Shown piece after piece: positions 9,080-18,563 of a stretch of 28,235 bases of DNA. Position 1 is the first letter of the stretch. Every line of letters begins with the position of its first letter. The notes beneath the pieces were generated by a model. That model saw only the letters and a program-made list of their open reading frames with translations, did no database searches and was not told where the DNA came from. The position numbers and the translations under genes were made by a program. Source of the stretch: Phoronis australis (lineage: Eukaryota > Phoronida > Phoronidae); contig NMRA01000108.1 in assembly GCA_002633005.1 (NCBI GenBank), positions 43,820-72,054 on the forward strand. The letters are read 5' to 3'.

Positions 9080-12000
9080 ACACAACTGGTTCACAGTCTC
9101 AGCTGTTGGGATTCCATGTATTAATGAGAACACTAACTGTTATGACGTTTCAAGTGTCGAAAGTAAGCTAGGCATCACGTTGAAAAGGACTACAGGTCCT
9201 ATTGATATGCTGATTGGGGTCAATCATGCGAACTTACATACTGGTGGAACTAGACAGTTTGGTAATCTTATTGCTCGTCATTCCCCCCTGGGTTGGGTAC
9301 TTTTTGGTTCGACCGGCCAACAGAAGTCTATCACTTCATGTGTTTTTCATGTTGACGTAGGTGTTAACCTTACAGATTTCTGGACGACAGAATCTATGGG
9401 TGTATCTGGTAGTTCTTGTAGCTGCCAAGGCAGTAAACTGTCACCTGCTGAGAAGGAAGAAGCAGAGGTTATTCGAAGGTCATGTGAAAAGGTTGGTAAC
9501 CAATGGAAAGTTGCGTACCCTTGGAAAGAAGACCCTTGTAAGTTGCCAGACAACCGTTCTCAGGCTGAAGCTAAGCTTAGGTCTACAGAGCGAAGACTAC
9601 AGAAAAACTTAGTCCATGCTCAGCTATACAACGATCAAATTCAAGAAATGGTCAACATGAATTTTGCGAGAAAACTTTCGGAAGAAGAGATGCATCAGTA
9701 TAATGGACCTGTCCATTATGTGAGCCACCACGAGGTCCTAAGGACTGATAAAGTCAGCACACCTATTCGAATTGTATTTAATGCATCGTCAAGCTTCAAC
9801 GGACATGTACTGAACAATTACTGGATGAAAGGCCCTGATCTGCTCAATGATCTATTTGCGGTGATTCTACGATTTAGAGAATTCGATTCTGCTTTTGTAG
9901 GTGACATATCAAAAATGTATCATCGAGTCCTGATTCCTGAGATCGACCAGCACGTCCATCGTTTCCTGTGGAGGAACTTTGAGAATCGTAACCCAGATAC
10001 TTATGTCATGAATGTTGTCACATTCGGTGATAAGCCATCTGCCGCAATGGCCCAGACAGCACTCAGATTAACAGCATGGGAAAACAAAGATGCCTACCCA
10101 GATACCTACAATGTAATCATGCACAATACTTACATGGACGACATATGTGAGTCTGTTTCTAGTCCTGAACAAGCCTCTCGACTTACAAGTGACATTGATA
10201 AAGTGTTAAAAACAGGTGGTTTCCAGATCAAAAAGTGGATGTTTGGTCAATCACCTGATGATAACGTCAGTACAGAAGAAGAGTTCCATTTTGTTAGCCC
10301 CCAGGAAGAGAAGGTGCTAGGTATAATATGGAACAGAACGAAAGATGTTCTTACCTACAGTGTCAACCTCAGAGATGATGGAGATTCACAATTCACCAAG
10401 AGAAAGATTTTGAGCCGAATTTCGACCATCTTCGATCCTATTGGTTTTGCCTCACCCGTCCTTATACGTGCAAAAATTGGTATACAGAGACTGTGGCAGG
10501 AAGGTTTAGACTGGGATGATCCATTGCCTAGTGAGTTGTGTAAAGAGTGGTCAGCACTTTTCGAAGACCTGAAAAGTCTTTCTGCTGTTAGTTTCCAAAG
10601 ATGTTTGTCTCCAAAGCTGTTCATTGAGCCTCCGATGATGTGCGTCTTTTGCGATGCATCTGAAAGTGCATTTGGCGTCTGCATTTATCTGCGCTGGAAA
10701 GTTTCCGATGACATGTATGAAACTCGATTTGTTATGGCCAAATCCAGAGTTGCGCCATTGAAGAAATTGACTGTGCCGAGACTAGAGCTGCAAGCTGCGG
10801 TTTTGTCGTCTCGTTTGTACCGGTCCATAGTGAAAGAGCTTCGTTTGGAAGTGAAGTCTGCTGTTTTCTTCACTGACAGTACCATTGTTCTTGGTTGGAT
10901 AAAGAATACTACACGAAGATTCAAGTCATTTGTTGCTAACCGTGTTGGTGAAATTCAGAGTAACATTGATCCTGCGGATTGGAGACATGTCCCTGGTGAT
11001 TTGAATGTTGCTGATAAAGTGTCCCGAGGTGTACCTGTAAGTGAGCTGTCTGATGAATGGGCACATGGTCCGTTATTTTTGCTACAACCTGAAGAAAGTT
11101 GGCCTGTCCAGAATGAGAAGCCTGATGTTCAAGAAGAATGCCTATCTACTGCAGAAGAAGTGTGTCATGTATCCACTGCTGAGCTAAAGCGAGAGGCTGT
11201 CTGTGATATGCTGATTTTCCAAGAGATGGCTGTTAAATACTCATCATGGAAAAAGATTATCCGTGTTACAGCCTATATCTTACGTTTTATTCACAATCTG
11301 AAAGTGAAAACTGGTAAGATTGTTGACGATTTGCATACTGATCCTGTGTTAACTCCAACTGAATTAATGTGTTCCGAAGTTTGTTTGTTATTACAGGAAC
11401 AACAGAGTCTGCATGGACGATACGAAAAAGGTCATTTCAAGTCGTTCAGCCCCTTTATCGACGGCTTTGGACTGATAAGAGTTGGTGGAAGACTTGAAAA
11501 CGCCTGCATGTCCTATGATACAAGACACCCAATACTGTTGACATGTGAAAGTAAGTTGTCGTATCTAATTGCTCGAAGTTATCACGAAGAGACCCATTCA
11601 GGAGTTTCAGCTACTGTAGCCAAGACTCGACGGAAGTTCTGGATCACCAAGGCTCACAGAATTGCTAAGTCAGTAAAATACTGTTGTGTTAAATGCCGAA
11701 AAATGAATCACCGTGTTGAAAATCAGTTTATGGTAGACTTACCTAATCAGAGGTTGTTACCATGTACGCCACCGTTTAACTGTACAGCAGTTGATTATTT
11801 TGGACCAGTAACTGGTAAAGTCGGGCGGAACAAAACAGACAAGCATTATGGTGTGATTTTTACCTGCATGAACACTCGAGCAGTTCACATTGAACTTGCA
11901 GAAAATATGTCCACTGTGAGATTTTTGCAGGTGTTAAGAAGATTCTTTTCTGTACGTGGTTACCCGTCTGAGATGATCAGTGATAACGGTACACAGATGG

Positions 12001-12683
12001 TTGGAGCAGTAAAAGAGCTTAAGGAAGCTGTGAGTGATTCGGATAATCAAGAATTAAAGGAATACTGTGCAGATAAGTTAGTGGTGTGGAAATTTATTAC
12101 TCCAAATGCTCCACATCAAAATGGATGTGCGGAGGCATTAGTGAAAAGTTGCAAAAATGCTCTTAAGCATGCCATAGGTAGTCAAGTGCTGACACCTATT
12201 GAGCTTTATACATGCTTCATGGAAATAGCCAATTTGATTAATGAACGACCAATTGGAAGGGTCCCAAATGATCCAGATGACGGAAAATATCTGTGCCCTA
12301 ATGACTTGCTGCTGGGAAGATCATCATCAAGAGTACCTCAAGAACCATTTAAAGAAACAAGAAATCCAAGACATCGGCACGAATTTGTTCAAAAAATTGT
12401 AGACTCGTTCTGGAAAAGATGGAGCCGGGATGTATTGCCTTTGTTAGTACAGAGGAAGAAATGGAGAGCTTATCTAAGAAATGTTTGTGTTGGAGATATT
12501 GTAATTATGTTGGACAATAATGCCGTGAGAAGCAACTGGACAATGGGTAAAGTTACTCAAGTGTTTCCCGGACTTGAAAATAAAGTTCGTAATGTTTTGG
12601 TTAAAACTGCAACAAGTGAATATGCCAAACCAGTTTCTAAGTTGTCAGTATTGTACCCTGTTGAAGGTTCTGATGAAAATTAG
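9021..12683 (+). CDS. pol: BEL/Pao Pol: RT, RNase H, integrase, DUF5641
   Basis: The frame is 1220 codons long, uninterrupted. The first codon is TTG and is only the frame limit: real homology begins at TRLYKVRVRG (about residue 10) as the C-terminal part of the protease/DUF1758 region (to HSPLGWVLFG, about 95). RT spans about 175-430, with Asp295 in FVGDISKMYHR and the catalytic YMDD at 371-374. RNase H shows D545 (FCDASESAFG), E589 (RLELQAAV), D619 (FFTDS) and D660/D665 (PGDLNVADKVSRG). Integrase has the zinc motif H855, H859, C889, C892 and the DDE triad D925 (AVDYFGP), D988 (ISDNGTQ) and E1038 (GCAEALVKS). A DUF5641 tail occupies about 1125-1215. All catalytic residues I expect are present. 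The stop is 23 bases before the 3' LTR. The frame matches gag, so only the protease block is displaced. Confidence 0.94.
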   Translation: MADKRKFLKTRLYKVRVRGEHNWFTVSAVGIPCINENTNCYDVSSVESKLGITLKRTTGPIDMLIGVNHANLHTGGTRQFGNLIARHSPLGWVLFGSTGQQKSITSCVFHVDVGVNLTDFWTTESMGVSGSSCSCQGSKLSPAEKEEAEVIRRSCEKVGNQWKVAYPWKEDPCKLPDNRSQAEAKLRSTERRLQKNLVHAQLYNDQIQEMVNMNFARKLSEEEMHQYNGPVHYVSHHEVLRTDKVSTPIRIVFNASSSFNGHVLNNYWMKGPDLLNDLFAVILRFREFDSAFVGDISKMYHRVLIPEIDQHVHRFLWRNFENRNPDTYVMNVVTFGDKPSAAMAQTALRLTAWENKDAYPDTYNVIMHNTYMDDICESVSSPEQASRLTSDIDKVLKTGGFQIKKWMFGQSPDDNVSTEEEFHFVSPQEEKVLGIIWNRTKDVLTYSVNLRDDGDSQFTKRKILSRISTIFDPIGFASPVLIRAKIGIQRLWQEGLDWDDPLPSELCKEWSALFEDLKSLSAVSFQRCLSPKLFIEPPMMCVFCDASESAFGVCIYLRWKVSDDMYETRFVMAKSRVAPLKKLTVPRLELQAAVLSSRLYRSIVKELRLEVKSAVFFTDSTIVLGWIKNTTRRFKSFVANRVGEIQSNIDPADWRHVPGDLNVADKVSRGVPVSELSDEWAHGPLFLLQPEESWPVQNEKPDVQEECLSTAEEVCHVSTAELKREAVCDMLIFQEMAVKYSSWKKIIRVTAYILRFIHNLKVKTGKIVDDLHTDPVLTPTELMCSEVCLLLQEQQSLHGRYEKGHFKSFSPFIDGFGLIRVGGRLENACMSYDTRHPILLTCESKLSYLIARSYHEETHSGVSATVAKTRRKFWITKAHRIAKSVKYCCVKCRKMNHRVENQFMVDLPNQRLLPCTPPFNCTAVDYFGPVTGKVGRNKTDKHYGVIFTCMNTRAVHIELAENMSTVRFLQVLRRFFSVRGYPSEMISDNGTQMVGAVKELKEAVSDSDNQELKEYCADKLVVWKFITPNAPHQNGCAEALVKSCKNALKHAIGSQVLTPIELYTCFMEIANLINERPIGRVPNDPDDGKYLCPNDLLLGRSSSRVPQEPFKETRNPRHRHEFVQKIVDSFWKRWSRDVLPLLVQRKKWRAYLRNVCVGDIVIMLDNNAVRSNWTMGKVTQVFPGLENKVRNVLVKTATSEYAKPVSKLSVLYPVEGSDEN

Positions 12684-12695
12684 AAAATTTTCATG

Positions 12696-12706
12696 GTCGC
12701 GGAGTA
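12696..12706 (+). promoter_or_regulatory. candidate polypurine tract
   Basis: The bases just before the 3' LTR end in GTCGCGGAGTA. A purine-rich tract is needed here to prime plus-strand synthesis, and GCGGAG is the only G-rich run directly adjacent. A longer A-rich purine stretch (GATGAAAATTAGAAAA) lies about 20 bases further left. The tract is short, so the call is tentative. Confidence 0.35.
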
Positions 12707-13428
12707 TGTTTCGTCGAGAGTTTGTATTATTTTAAGTTTACCAGTTCTGCCCTCTGTTGTTTAGTTTATGTTTCAGCTTGGCTACGCCACATTTATTGTT
12801 TTAGTATAACCTATGTCTTAGCCAGGACGAAATTTACAGCTACCCCGAGCTTTTCTCACTTGATTCTTGTAGAGGATGGATGTGTTTCAGTTACCTGCCA
12901 GTTTTTCAGTTGAAATATATGTCACAGCGTTCAAGAAAGTAAGCTTTTTTTGTTGGCTTATTAGTTGTATTGCAGTGTAGGTAATATTGTAATTTCTGAA
13001 TTTTCTTATATTTAAAATAGGGGTAATTCTTTGGCAGTGAAGGTTCTCGTTTCAGAGACACGTGTTTTAAGAGGTGTAGTTTAGATTTCTTTCGACAGTT
13101 GGCGCTCTTAGCAGTACGTTTATTTCCGTTTACCGTGTGGCGCTGTGGTTTGTTTATTTACATCCGGTTTTTGATTAGCGGGTTTGTGGCTTTGATATAT
13201 GAGTTTGAATTGTACTTAGGGTTTTCATGACAGGTTTTGGATATTACTTACTTACTTACGTTGGTTTATTTGCTGTGTCATGCAGAGATTATTATTTCTT
13301 GTATTTATGGTGATTTTTGGTTTGTTTTCAGATTGAACTTCTTCTTCTAGACTTATACTGATGTCTGATGTAAAAATAAAGTTCCAATTTAAACGCTGCT
13401 GCTGTTTTTTCACCCTGTGCGTGAGCCA
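12707..13428 (+). repeat. 3' LTR of BEL/Pao element
   Basis: This 722-bp direct repeat of 6784-7511 has TGT/CCA ends and contains AATAAA at 13375-13380. The indel differences from the 5' copy are an extra TTAC near 13250, a longer T-run near 12945, and absence of a 12-bp CTTCTTC-type unit near 13340. Base differences are scattered rather than clustered, consistent with mutation after insertion rather than a chimaeric LTR pair. Confidence 0.93.
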
Positions 13429-14580
13429 ATTTGATTTCCAGTTTCCTCTTTTTATCATTTTTTCGACTTTATAAATGTTTAGTACAGGTAAATTTTACAA
13501 CCAAAAATGTCTATCACACAAGCCTATTTTCTGTGTATCATAAATCAGCTGGAAATTTCCCCTCTGTTTTTGTTATTGCTCATTCCAAGCTCTGCTTATT
13601 TTTCTTGAAGTAACTAGAATGGATTTCATAACGTACCAGTTTATTGTGCGGGATTCTTGTTGGGTTTATCAACTGTAAAATATCACTAATAAAATATCCA
13701 CGTAAGTCCTTATGTATAGGAGCATAGGATAATAGACACCTATCTTGATTTCGCACAAAAGCAGAGTACAACATTCCAAACGTAATTTCGAGTTCTATTT
13801 CCTGTAAAAAGATTAATGACAGGGCCCAGGTATCAATTTCAGTATAGTTGGCGCTTAATCATGTTTGAAAGTGTTGTACTGTGTTTGGAAATTTGTTTTT
13901 CTACTCAACAGCGAGAACTCCATCAATTCAAGTTTTGCCTAATTCAGCTTTTCATTTATGTTTATATCGTGTATGGTCGCTGGTAAAATATACCATCAAG
14001 ATTTTAGTCTAGAAATTTCCAAATTGGGCTTTTGGCCATAACATTTATAGGAATCTGATTATGAGTGCGCAAGAAAAAACGAACATTTTTGAGACGTTTT
14101 GTTTACTCAAAGTTATTGAACCAAAACGTCAGAAAATATTTGTTTTCTCTTTCTCGCTCAAGGGTTTCCATTATTCAGTTTGGGCAAGGTCGTCGCTTAC
14201 TCGCAAAGCTACCAATTGGATGATCAACTATGCACTTATCTGCTATCTGTTTTAACGTTGATCATCGTGAATACACCTCATAAATCGTGCATCGTCGTTG
14301 CGCAAACTACATTGAGATTTATGTCTCCTGAAATAAGTTGACGATCGGATGGTTTTTAAAAGTCTAATTATCAATTTCTCCAGTTAGTGCACCATTGAAG
14401 TAAACGAAAGTAGTTCTGCTTGTTGCGTCAGCTGTTGGTATCATCATCTCGAATTATGACCCACAACGCGTGACTGGACAAAGCCTTTTCAAATTAATGT
14501 TGGTAAGCCTGTGGAGCGTGAAACCCCTGAGGTCCCAATCAAGTCCTCACGACAACTTAGCGTTATGGTGCGACCAATGG
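13429..14580. other. spacer without recognisable gene
   Basis: The 3' target-site repeat ATTTG opens this stretch. Open frames of about 60 codons occur (for example minus strand 13580-13774 and plus strand 14061-14255), but no domain, splice context or repeat supports them. Confidence 0.3.
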
Positions 14581-15240
14581 TTGGAATAGTCAGAACGTTC
14601 AACCAGTGTCACCTGCTATGTGTAACATGTCATCAGGAGCTGGTAATTTTGTGTGATCAGTTTTGCAGACAGCACAGGTCTATGGTAGAGAGGTAGTGGA
14701 GGCCACGATTCAGGTTCTGACAGGTCCAACGTCTCGGCTAGTTTGGTGAGAAGAGTCAAGCCTCAGTGGGTGTCTTCTGAACCGGTATAGTATTCAGCCT
14801 TTGGTGGTGGTTCAGCACAAGGTACGAGTTGAAGTTAGTACTCCTGAGGGACTCCAAAGTGTCATTGTGACAGAGGTGCCAGTGATATGTACATATAGCC
14901 CCCTGCAGCGTGCACAGATACCTGCAAATGTCTTGAGGGAGTTTGATTGCCCGCACTTTACGGACGAGTATGGTCAGCCCAGACATATGAGTGTAGATAT
15001 TTTAGTAGGTTTGGAGCATTACTGGAATTTTATGAAGCTTGGGAGTCCGCGCCGTCTCTATTCTATGGACTCATTAGTTGCCCGTGACTCAGTGTTTGGT
15101 TTGGTGTTATCAGGGCGATTAGGGATCACATAGGTAGTCGCAGTATTACTACTGGTCCTCAGATGTTGTAATCAGTCAAAGTAAACTTTTGGGACTTAGA
15201 ATCAATTCGCGTGCGTCCTAAGGACTCTGTTAATTCAGAC
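14581..15240 (+). pseudogene. second BEL/Pao-like pol relic (protease/DUF1758 to RT lead-in)
   Basis: Homology runs through several frames. Around 14660-14705 one frame reads LQTAQVYGREVVEATIQVL, the lead into a BEL-type protease. At 14707-14715 another frame supplies the catalytic D-S-G, followed by SNVSASLVRRVKPQW and, after a TAG at 14788, AFGGG. From about 14801 a third frame continues with VRVEVSTPEG, VTEVPVIC, VDILVGLEHYW and FGLVLSG, the DUF1758 ending. At 15181 a further frame gives FWDLES, the segment that precedes the RT. There the similarity stops, with no RT following. At least three frame changes and two stops show a dead copy. The sequence differs clearly from the intact element (DSG rather than DGG), so it comes from another BEL/Pao lineage. 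Confidence 0.72.
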
Positions 15241-15260
15241 TTAGGAGGTTTAACTAAAGG

Positions 15261-15830
15261 TTGCGAAATGGAAGATACGCAGAGTGCACCGTGCCGGCAT
15301 GCTCAAGTGTAAATGGTGCCATTCAGACTCTGACGAACTTGAGTTGTGAAAAAAGTCAGCAGCATGAAGAATGTACCCAGGCACGACAGTCGCGTGATGA
15401 CAAAGACATCCACAGCCTTGTTGAACTCCTCCACAACAGAAACCCATTTCAAAGAGAAACATTACAGAACATCGCCACTGGTGTGACTGAAGGCACACGC
15501 GTCAATTCCAAAAATGCCAGAGAAATGGGGAAGGCGATTAAGTTGTCTATGGAGGCGTCAAGTGCGAAAGACTTCACATTCAGAAAGAAAGTTGTGGCAA
15601 TGATAATTCAATCAGTTCATGTTGCTAATAGTGATTTCACGCAAGTAGATCCACGAGTGCTATTTCAGCGAATCCTGACAGCTGCAAAAGACAACAGTGA
15701 AAGTTCATCATGCCATTTGAAGTTTGAGATGTTTGTTGGTTCCCCTGCTCTTTTTGATGCATCTGCTCTTCCCACAGTAGCTAATAAATCAATATTAGCT
15801 GATGCACTCAAGTACTGGGGTACTGCCTGA
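15261..15830 (+). pseudogene. N-terminal part of an unnamed invertebrate protein family (nuclease-like)
   Basis: Up to 189 codons are open. From about residue 44 (SRDDKDIHSLVELLHNRNPF) there is a pattern I recognise from large uncharacterised proteins of molluscs, cnidarians and other invertebrates: a D.I..L...L...NPF start, then VNSKNAREMGKAI, then VDPRVLFQRIL and a phrase corresponding to 'FELSPYPLSLFD...K..L'. The last is degraded here (LKFEMFVGSPALFDASALPTVANKSIL). The family has no functional name that I know. Its C-terminal half, seen at 17121-18036, carries acidic motifs like those of PIN/FEN-type nucleases. The frame ends at a TGA (15828-15830), and the expected connecting segment is not recognisable between here and 17100. 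Whether the two pieces come from one gene copy or two is not settled. Recognition is from memory. Confidence 0.55.
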
Positions 15831-16456
15831 GGATTTCAATTTCAAGAAAACACGGTGATGCATGTAATCTACGGCTATTCTCCAGAGTCGGACTGAGTTG
15901 CTATGACTGAATTGTCCGGTGCGAGCAAGACCCAATTAAGTGTATTTACCCGACCATAAACTGTAGTAAACACCTCTGCCTTTGCAAATTGGCGAATTTT
16001 CAAAATGCATTAACTAACAGATTTCGTTAAAAACAAATACCACAGCTGTATTCAGATGGAAAAAGCAAGTTTTTAGTTTTCGATTTTTAAAAATCGATGA
16101 GCTATTAACTTTAAAATTACAAATACTGTATGGAACTCGATTGAAGATAAACGACTGCGCGTATTGATATATTCGGTGATTTACAAACACTGATCCGAGT
16201 TATAAATAACTCGTGGATTATTCTTTTAATATACAACTACATGTAAGCTACATTGAAACATCTACGAACAACACACACTGAGTAAATTAGATATCAGTAA
16301 TTCAATAATTTTAAAAACATCGCTTATGGCCCAGTGCATGCCGAACTACTTTACTCCAGGAGTAGTACACTAACCGGAAAACTGCTATTGGCAGAAATGC
16401 GCCAATTTCGATAGTTAGCCTGTAGTTGTAATGGAACACCTGTGAAGACAACTAAG
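15831..16456. other. spacer, nothing recognised
   Basis: AT-rich DNA. If the flanking fragments belonged to one gene, the missing middle segment should lie between here and 17120, but I cannot see it in any frame. AAAATCG/CGATTTT inverted words occur near 16078-16098. Confidence 0.3.
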
Positions 16457-16543
16457 ATGGCTAGCTTTGTAGTCAACGAGAGAGTGCAAGCAGTGGATGA
16501 CGTTGGTCGGTGGGCAACAGCTTTGACTTCATTTTTAGACTGA
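16457..16543 (+). pseudogene. short Agenet/Tudor-like domain remnant
   Basis: ATG at 16457 opens 28 codons including VNERVQAVDDVGRWATAL before a TGA. The V-Q-A-V-D-x-x-G-R-W-A pattern matches the remnant at 4931 (MQAVDENCHWAEVTL) and the start of Agenet/Tudor-like folds. The second half of the fold (FPGW-type) is absent. It stands before the nuclease-family C-terminal piece on the same strand and may once have been a first exon, but no donor site is obvious. Confidence 0.35.
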
Positions 16544-17120
16544 GGAAAAGCTAGAATAGTTATGTACTTACTGCAACCGAAATTGTCCAGAGGTTCCTAA
16601 TCTTCAGTTTGGCTATCACCATATTTGCACATTTGTATATATTTTATGATTTGAGTTCTAATAAAATTGAACTTGAACTAATGGCACATGTAGTTTTGTT
16701 TGCTGTGACATGTTTGGTGTGGCTGTAATCTGGAAAATTCAGGGATGACTTCTAAGTTGCTTTGGTGCTTCGGTTAAACACAAAATAAAAGATAGCAACC
16801 TTAACCGGTAAGAAAAAATGCAAGTAGACAGGAGTATTAAAGTAAAGTAATGAAAATAGGTATGGAACATATTGATAACCAACGTTCCTTTGGGAAGTGA
16901 CCCTTTGTCAGAATCAACTCAAATTAACTTTTTAGCCTTTTTGTAATATTAAAAATGTATTAAGTTAAAACTGCTCTCCATATTGCAGGCTTTAACTGTG
17001 TGCAAATGTCAGACAAAAGCAATTTGGGTGTAATAACGATCACCATTGTCAAGAAAGTAGTACCAGCTATTACCTTTCCACTTCTTTACCTCAGATCTAC
17101 ATCAATGCAAAGGGCGCTCT

Positions 17121-18036
17121 GAATAGGGATTGTAAACGTCGTCTGGGGCTTATGGACTCAGAGCGGTGATCAGTGTAAGCGAGAAAATTTTCGACATGAA
17201 GAACAAAAACAAACAATTATTCATTCACGTCTTGTCAAGTTTTCTAGGAAATGCTGGTTGCACAGTGGTACAATCTCAAGGTGACACAGATGTTTTAATT
17301 GAAGAAACGCAGCACAAAGTCCAACTACTCTTATTGCAGACGATACAGACTTGTGGGTTCTTTTGTGTTACCATGCTACTTCAAAACACTTTCCAATGTT
17401 CATAAAATTTGTCAGGAGGCACCAAAGCAAGAGGAACGTCTGGGACATCAAGAAACTACAGTTGTCTCTTGGTGCTGAAACTTGCGCAGACTTGCCATTT
17501 GCACATGCAATAGGTGGTTGCAGTACCACATTACGGCTGTTCAGTATTAGCAAAGACTCTTTCATTCAAGAAATTGCGTGTTCGAGAAGTCTACGAAAAC
17601 GCTAAAGTACTCACTAGAACCATACAGCTGAAGCAAGACATGTTTGAAATTGGTAAGAGTTGTGTCTATGCTTTATGGCGGTACTGACTCTGGGAATTTG
17701 GATGTCCTGCAATACAGGCGATTTTTGGATGAGGTTTCAGATTAGCCCCCAGTCAAATACAGTCATTACCGCCAACTTTCTTCAGTAGCTAAATTCCATA
17801 CTCTCGGGGCATATTATCAAGAGCAAGAGTGGTCAAGTTTCAGTGGCAGTGGCCTAGAGTTGCTGTATAGGGGATGGGTGCTGGCAGGTAGAAAATTGAT
17901 ACCCACGACGACGGACCAGTCAGAAGCACCAGAAAGCCTGCTGAAAGTAGCAACATGCTCGTGTGAGACCAACTGTAGTTCCAAGAGATGTACTTACAAG
18001 AAGTTAGGATTGCATGTGGATGATGCCGTGGTATAA
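17121..18036 (+). pseudogene. C-terminal part of nuclease-like invertebrate family, frame-broken
   Basis: Four blocks in order match the family of 15261-15830. First, KNKNKQLFIHVLSSFL...GDTDVLI (about 17196-17306). Second, in a new frame, ADDTDLWVLLCYHA (about 17337-17378), then WDIKKLQLSLGAETCADLPF and HAIGGCSTTLRLF to about 17553. Third, a segment FEIGKSCVYA (17643-17672). Fourth, after a +1 break, LYGGTDSGNLDVLQYRRFL (17671-17727), a TAG at 17743, then VAKFHTLGAYYQEQEW and a Cys-rich tail CSCETNCSSKRCTYKKLG ending at TAA 18034-18036. The paired D-x-D and D-D-T-D acids resemble PIN/FEN-type nuclease centres. The usual GCDTT motif is GCSTT here, so a conserved acid is lost. The tail has no start codon long enough to be called as an open frame, so it is easily missed. 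Confidence 0.62.
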
Positions 18037-18563
18037 GCTGCAGCAATTCATTTTCAGTTGACATACATTACTTGTGTAAACACTCGTTGATTGTGTATAG
18101 ATTTTTATCACAGACTGAGAATGACTGCTTCAGACAGACTTGTATCATCACTAAAGAGAAGCCAAGTGGGAACTGTGCAAGCACTTATAAACTGTTTAAC
18201 TTGCTAAACATAATTTGGTAAACCTTTCTCCTGTCTCAACTATTGCTGTCTTCACTAGCACATACAACTAACTGGAGATGACACAGACGATGTAGGTAGT
18301 AGATCACTAAATTAAAAGCAGAGAGTTATTTTCGGTACAGCACATTTTTCAGGAGGAGGATGATCCTTCAGTCAAGGCGAACCTGGGGTTTTTCACCCAC
18401 ATAAGTTATAATTCGTTAAACAATCTTGAAAACGGTAGTCGTGATCATCAGAACCAGACAAAAATTATTGTAATTGACGTGCTGACATAAAAATTCACTA
18501 TATAAAAATCTGTGAAGTTGGTGTGTCTCTGGAATGTTAAATTCTTACAAGAAGCAACTATTT
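18037..18563. other. spacer, nothing recognised
   Basis: No domain or repeat is recognised. It separates the pseudogene tail from the tandem duplication that begins with GGTGGCCATCTT. Confidence 0.3.

Larger units (their letters stand above)
6784..13428 (+). mobile_element. full-length BEL/Pao LTR retrotransposon
   Basis: The element is 6645 bp, bounded by direct LTRs (6784-7511 and 12707-13428) that each start TGT and end CCA. The flanking 5-bp sequences ACTTG (6779-6783) and ATTTG (13429-13433) differ by one base and fit a decayed target-site duplication, 5 bp being common for this group. The internal region encodes Gag with DUF1759, Cys/His knuckles, aspartic protease, RT with YMDD, RNase H, integrase and a DUF5641 tail, which is the BEL/Pao order. 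There is no envelope-like gene, since integrase/DUF5641 ends 23 bases before the 3' LTR. The two LTRs differ at roughly 12 bases plus three indels by eye (about 98% identity), so the insertion is fairly recent but not brand new. Two frame breaks around the protease suggest a non-autonomous copy. Confidence 0.95.

Noticed and set aside
10355-10924. Antisense open frames within pol (also 9347-9553 and 8650-9018)
   Set aside because: They are shadows of the sense Pol and protease frames, which carry all recognised motifs.
13580-13774. Minus-strand 64-codon frame with a protein-like composition
   Set aside because: No domain, splice signal or repeat supports it; length is within chance for AT-rich DNA read in six frames.
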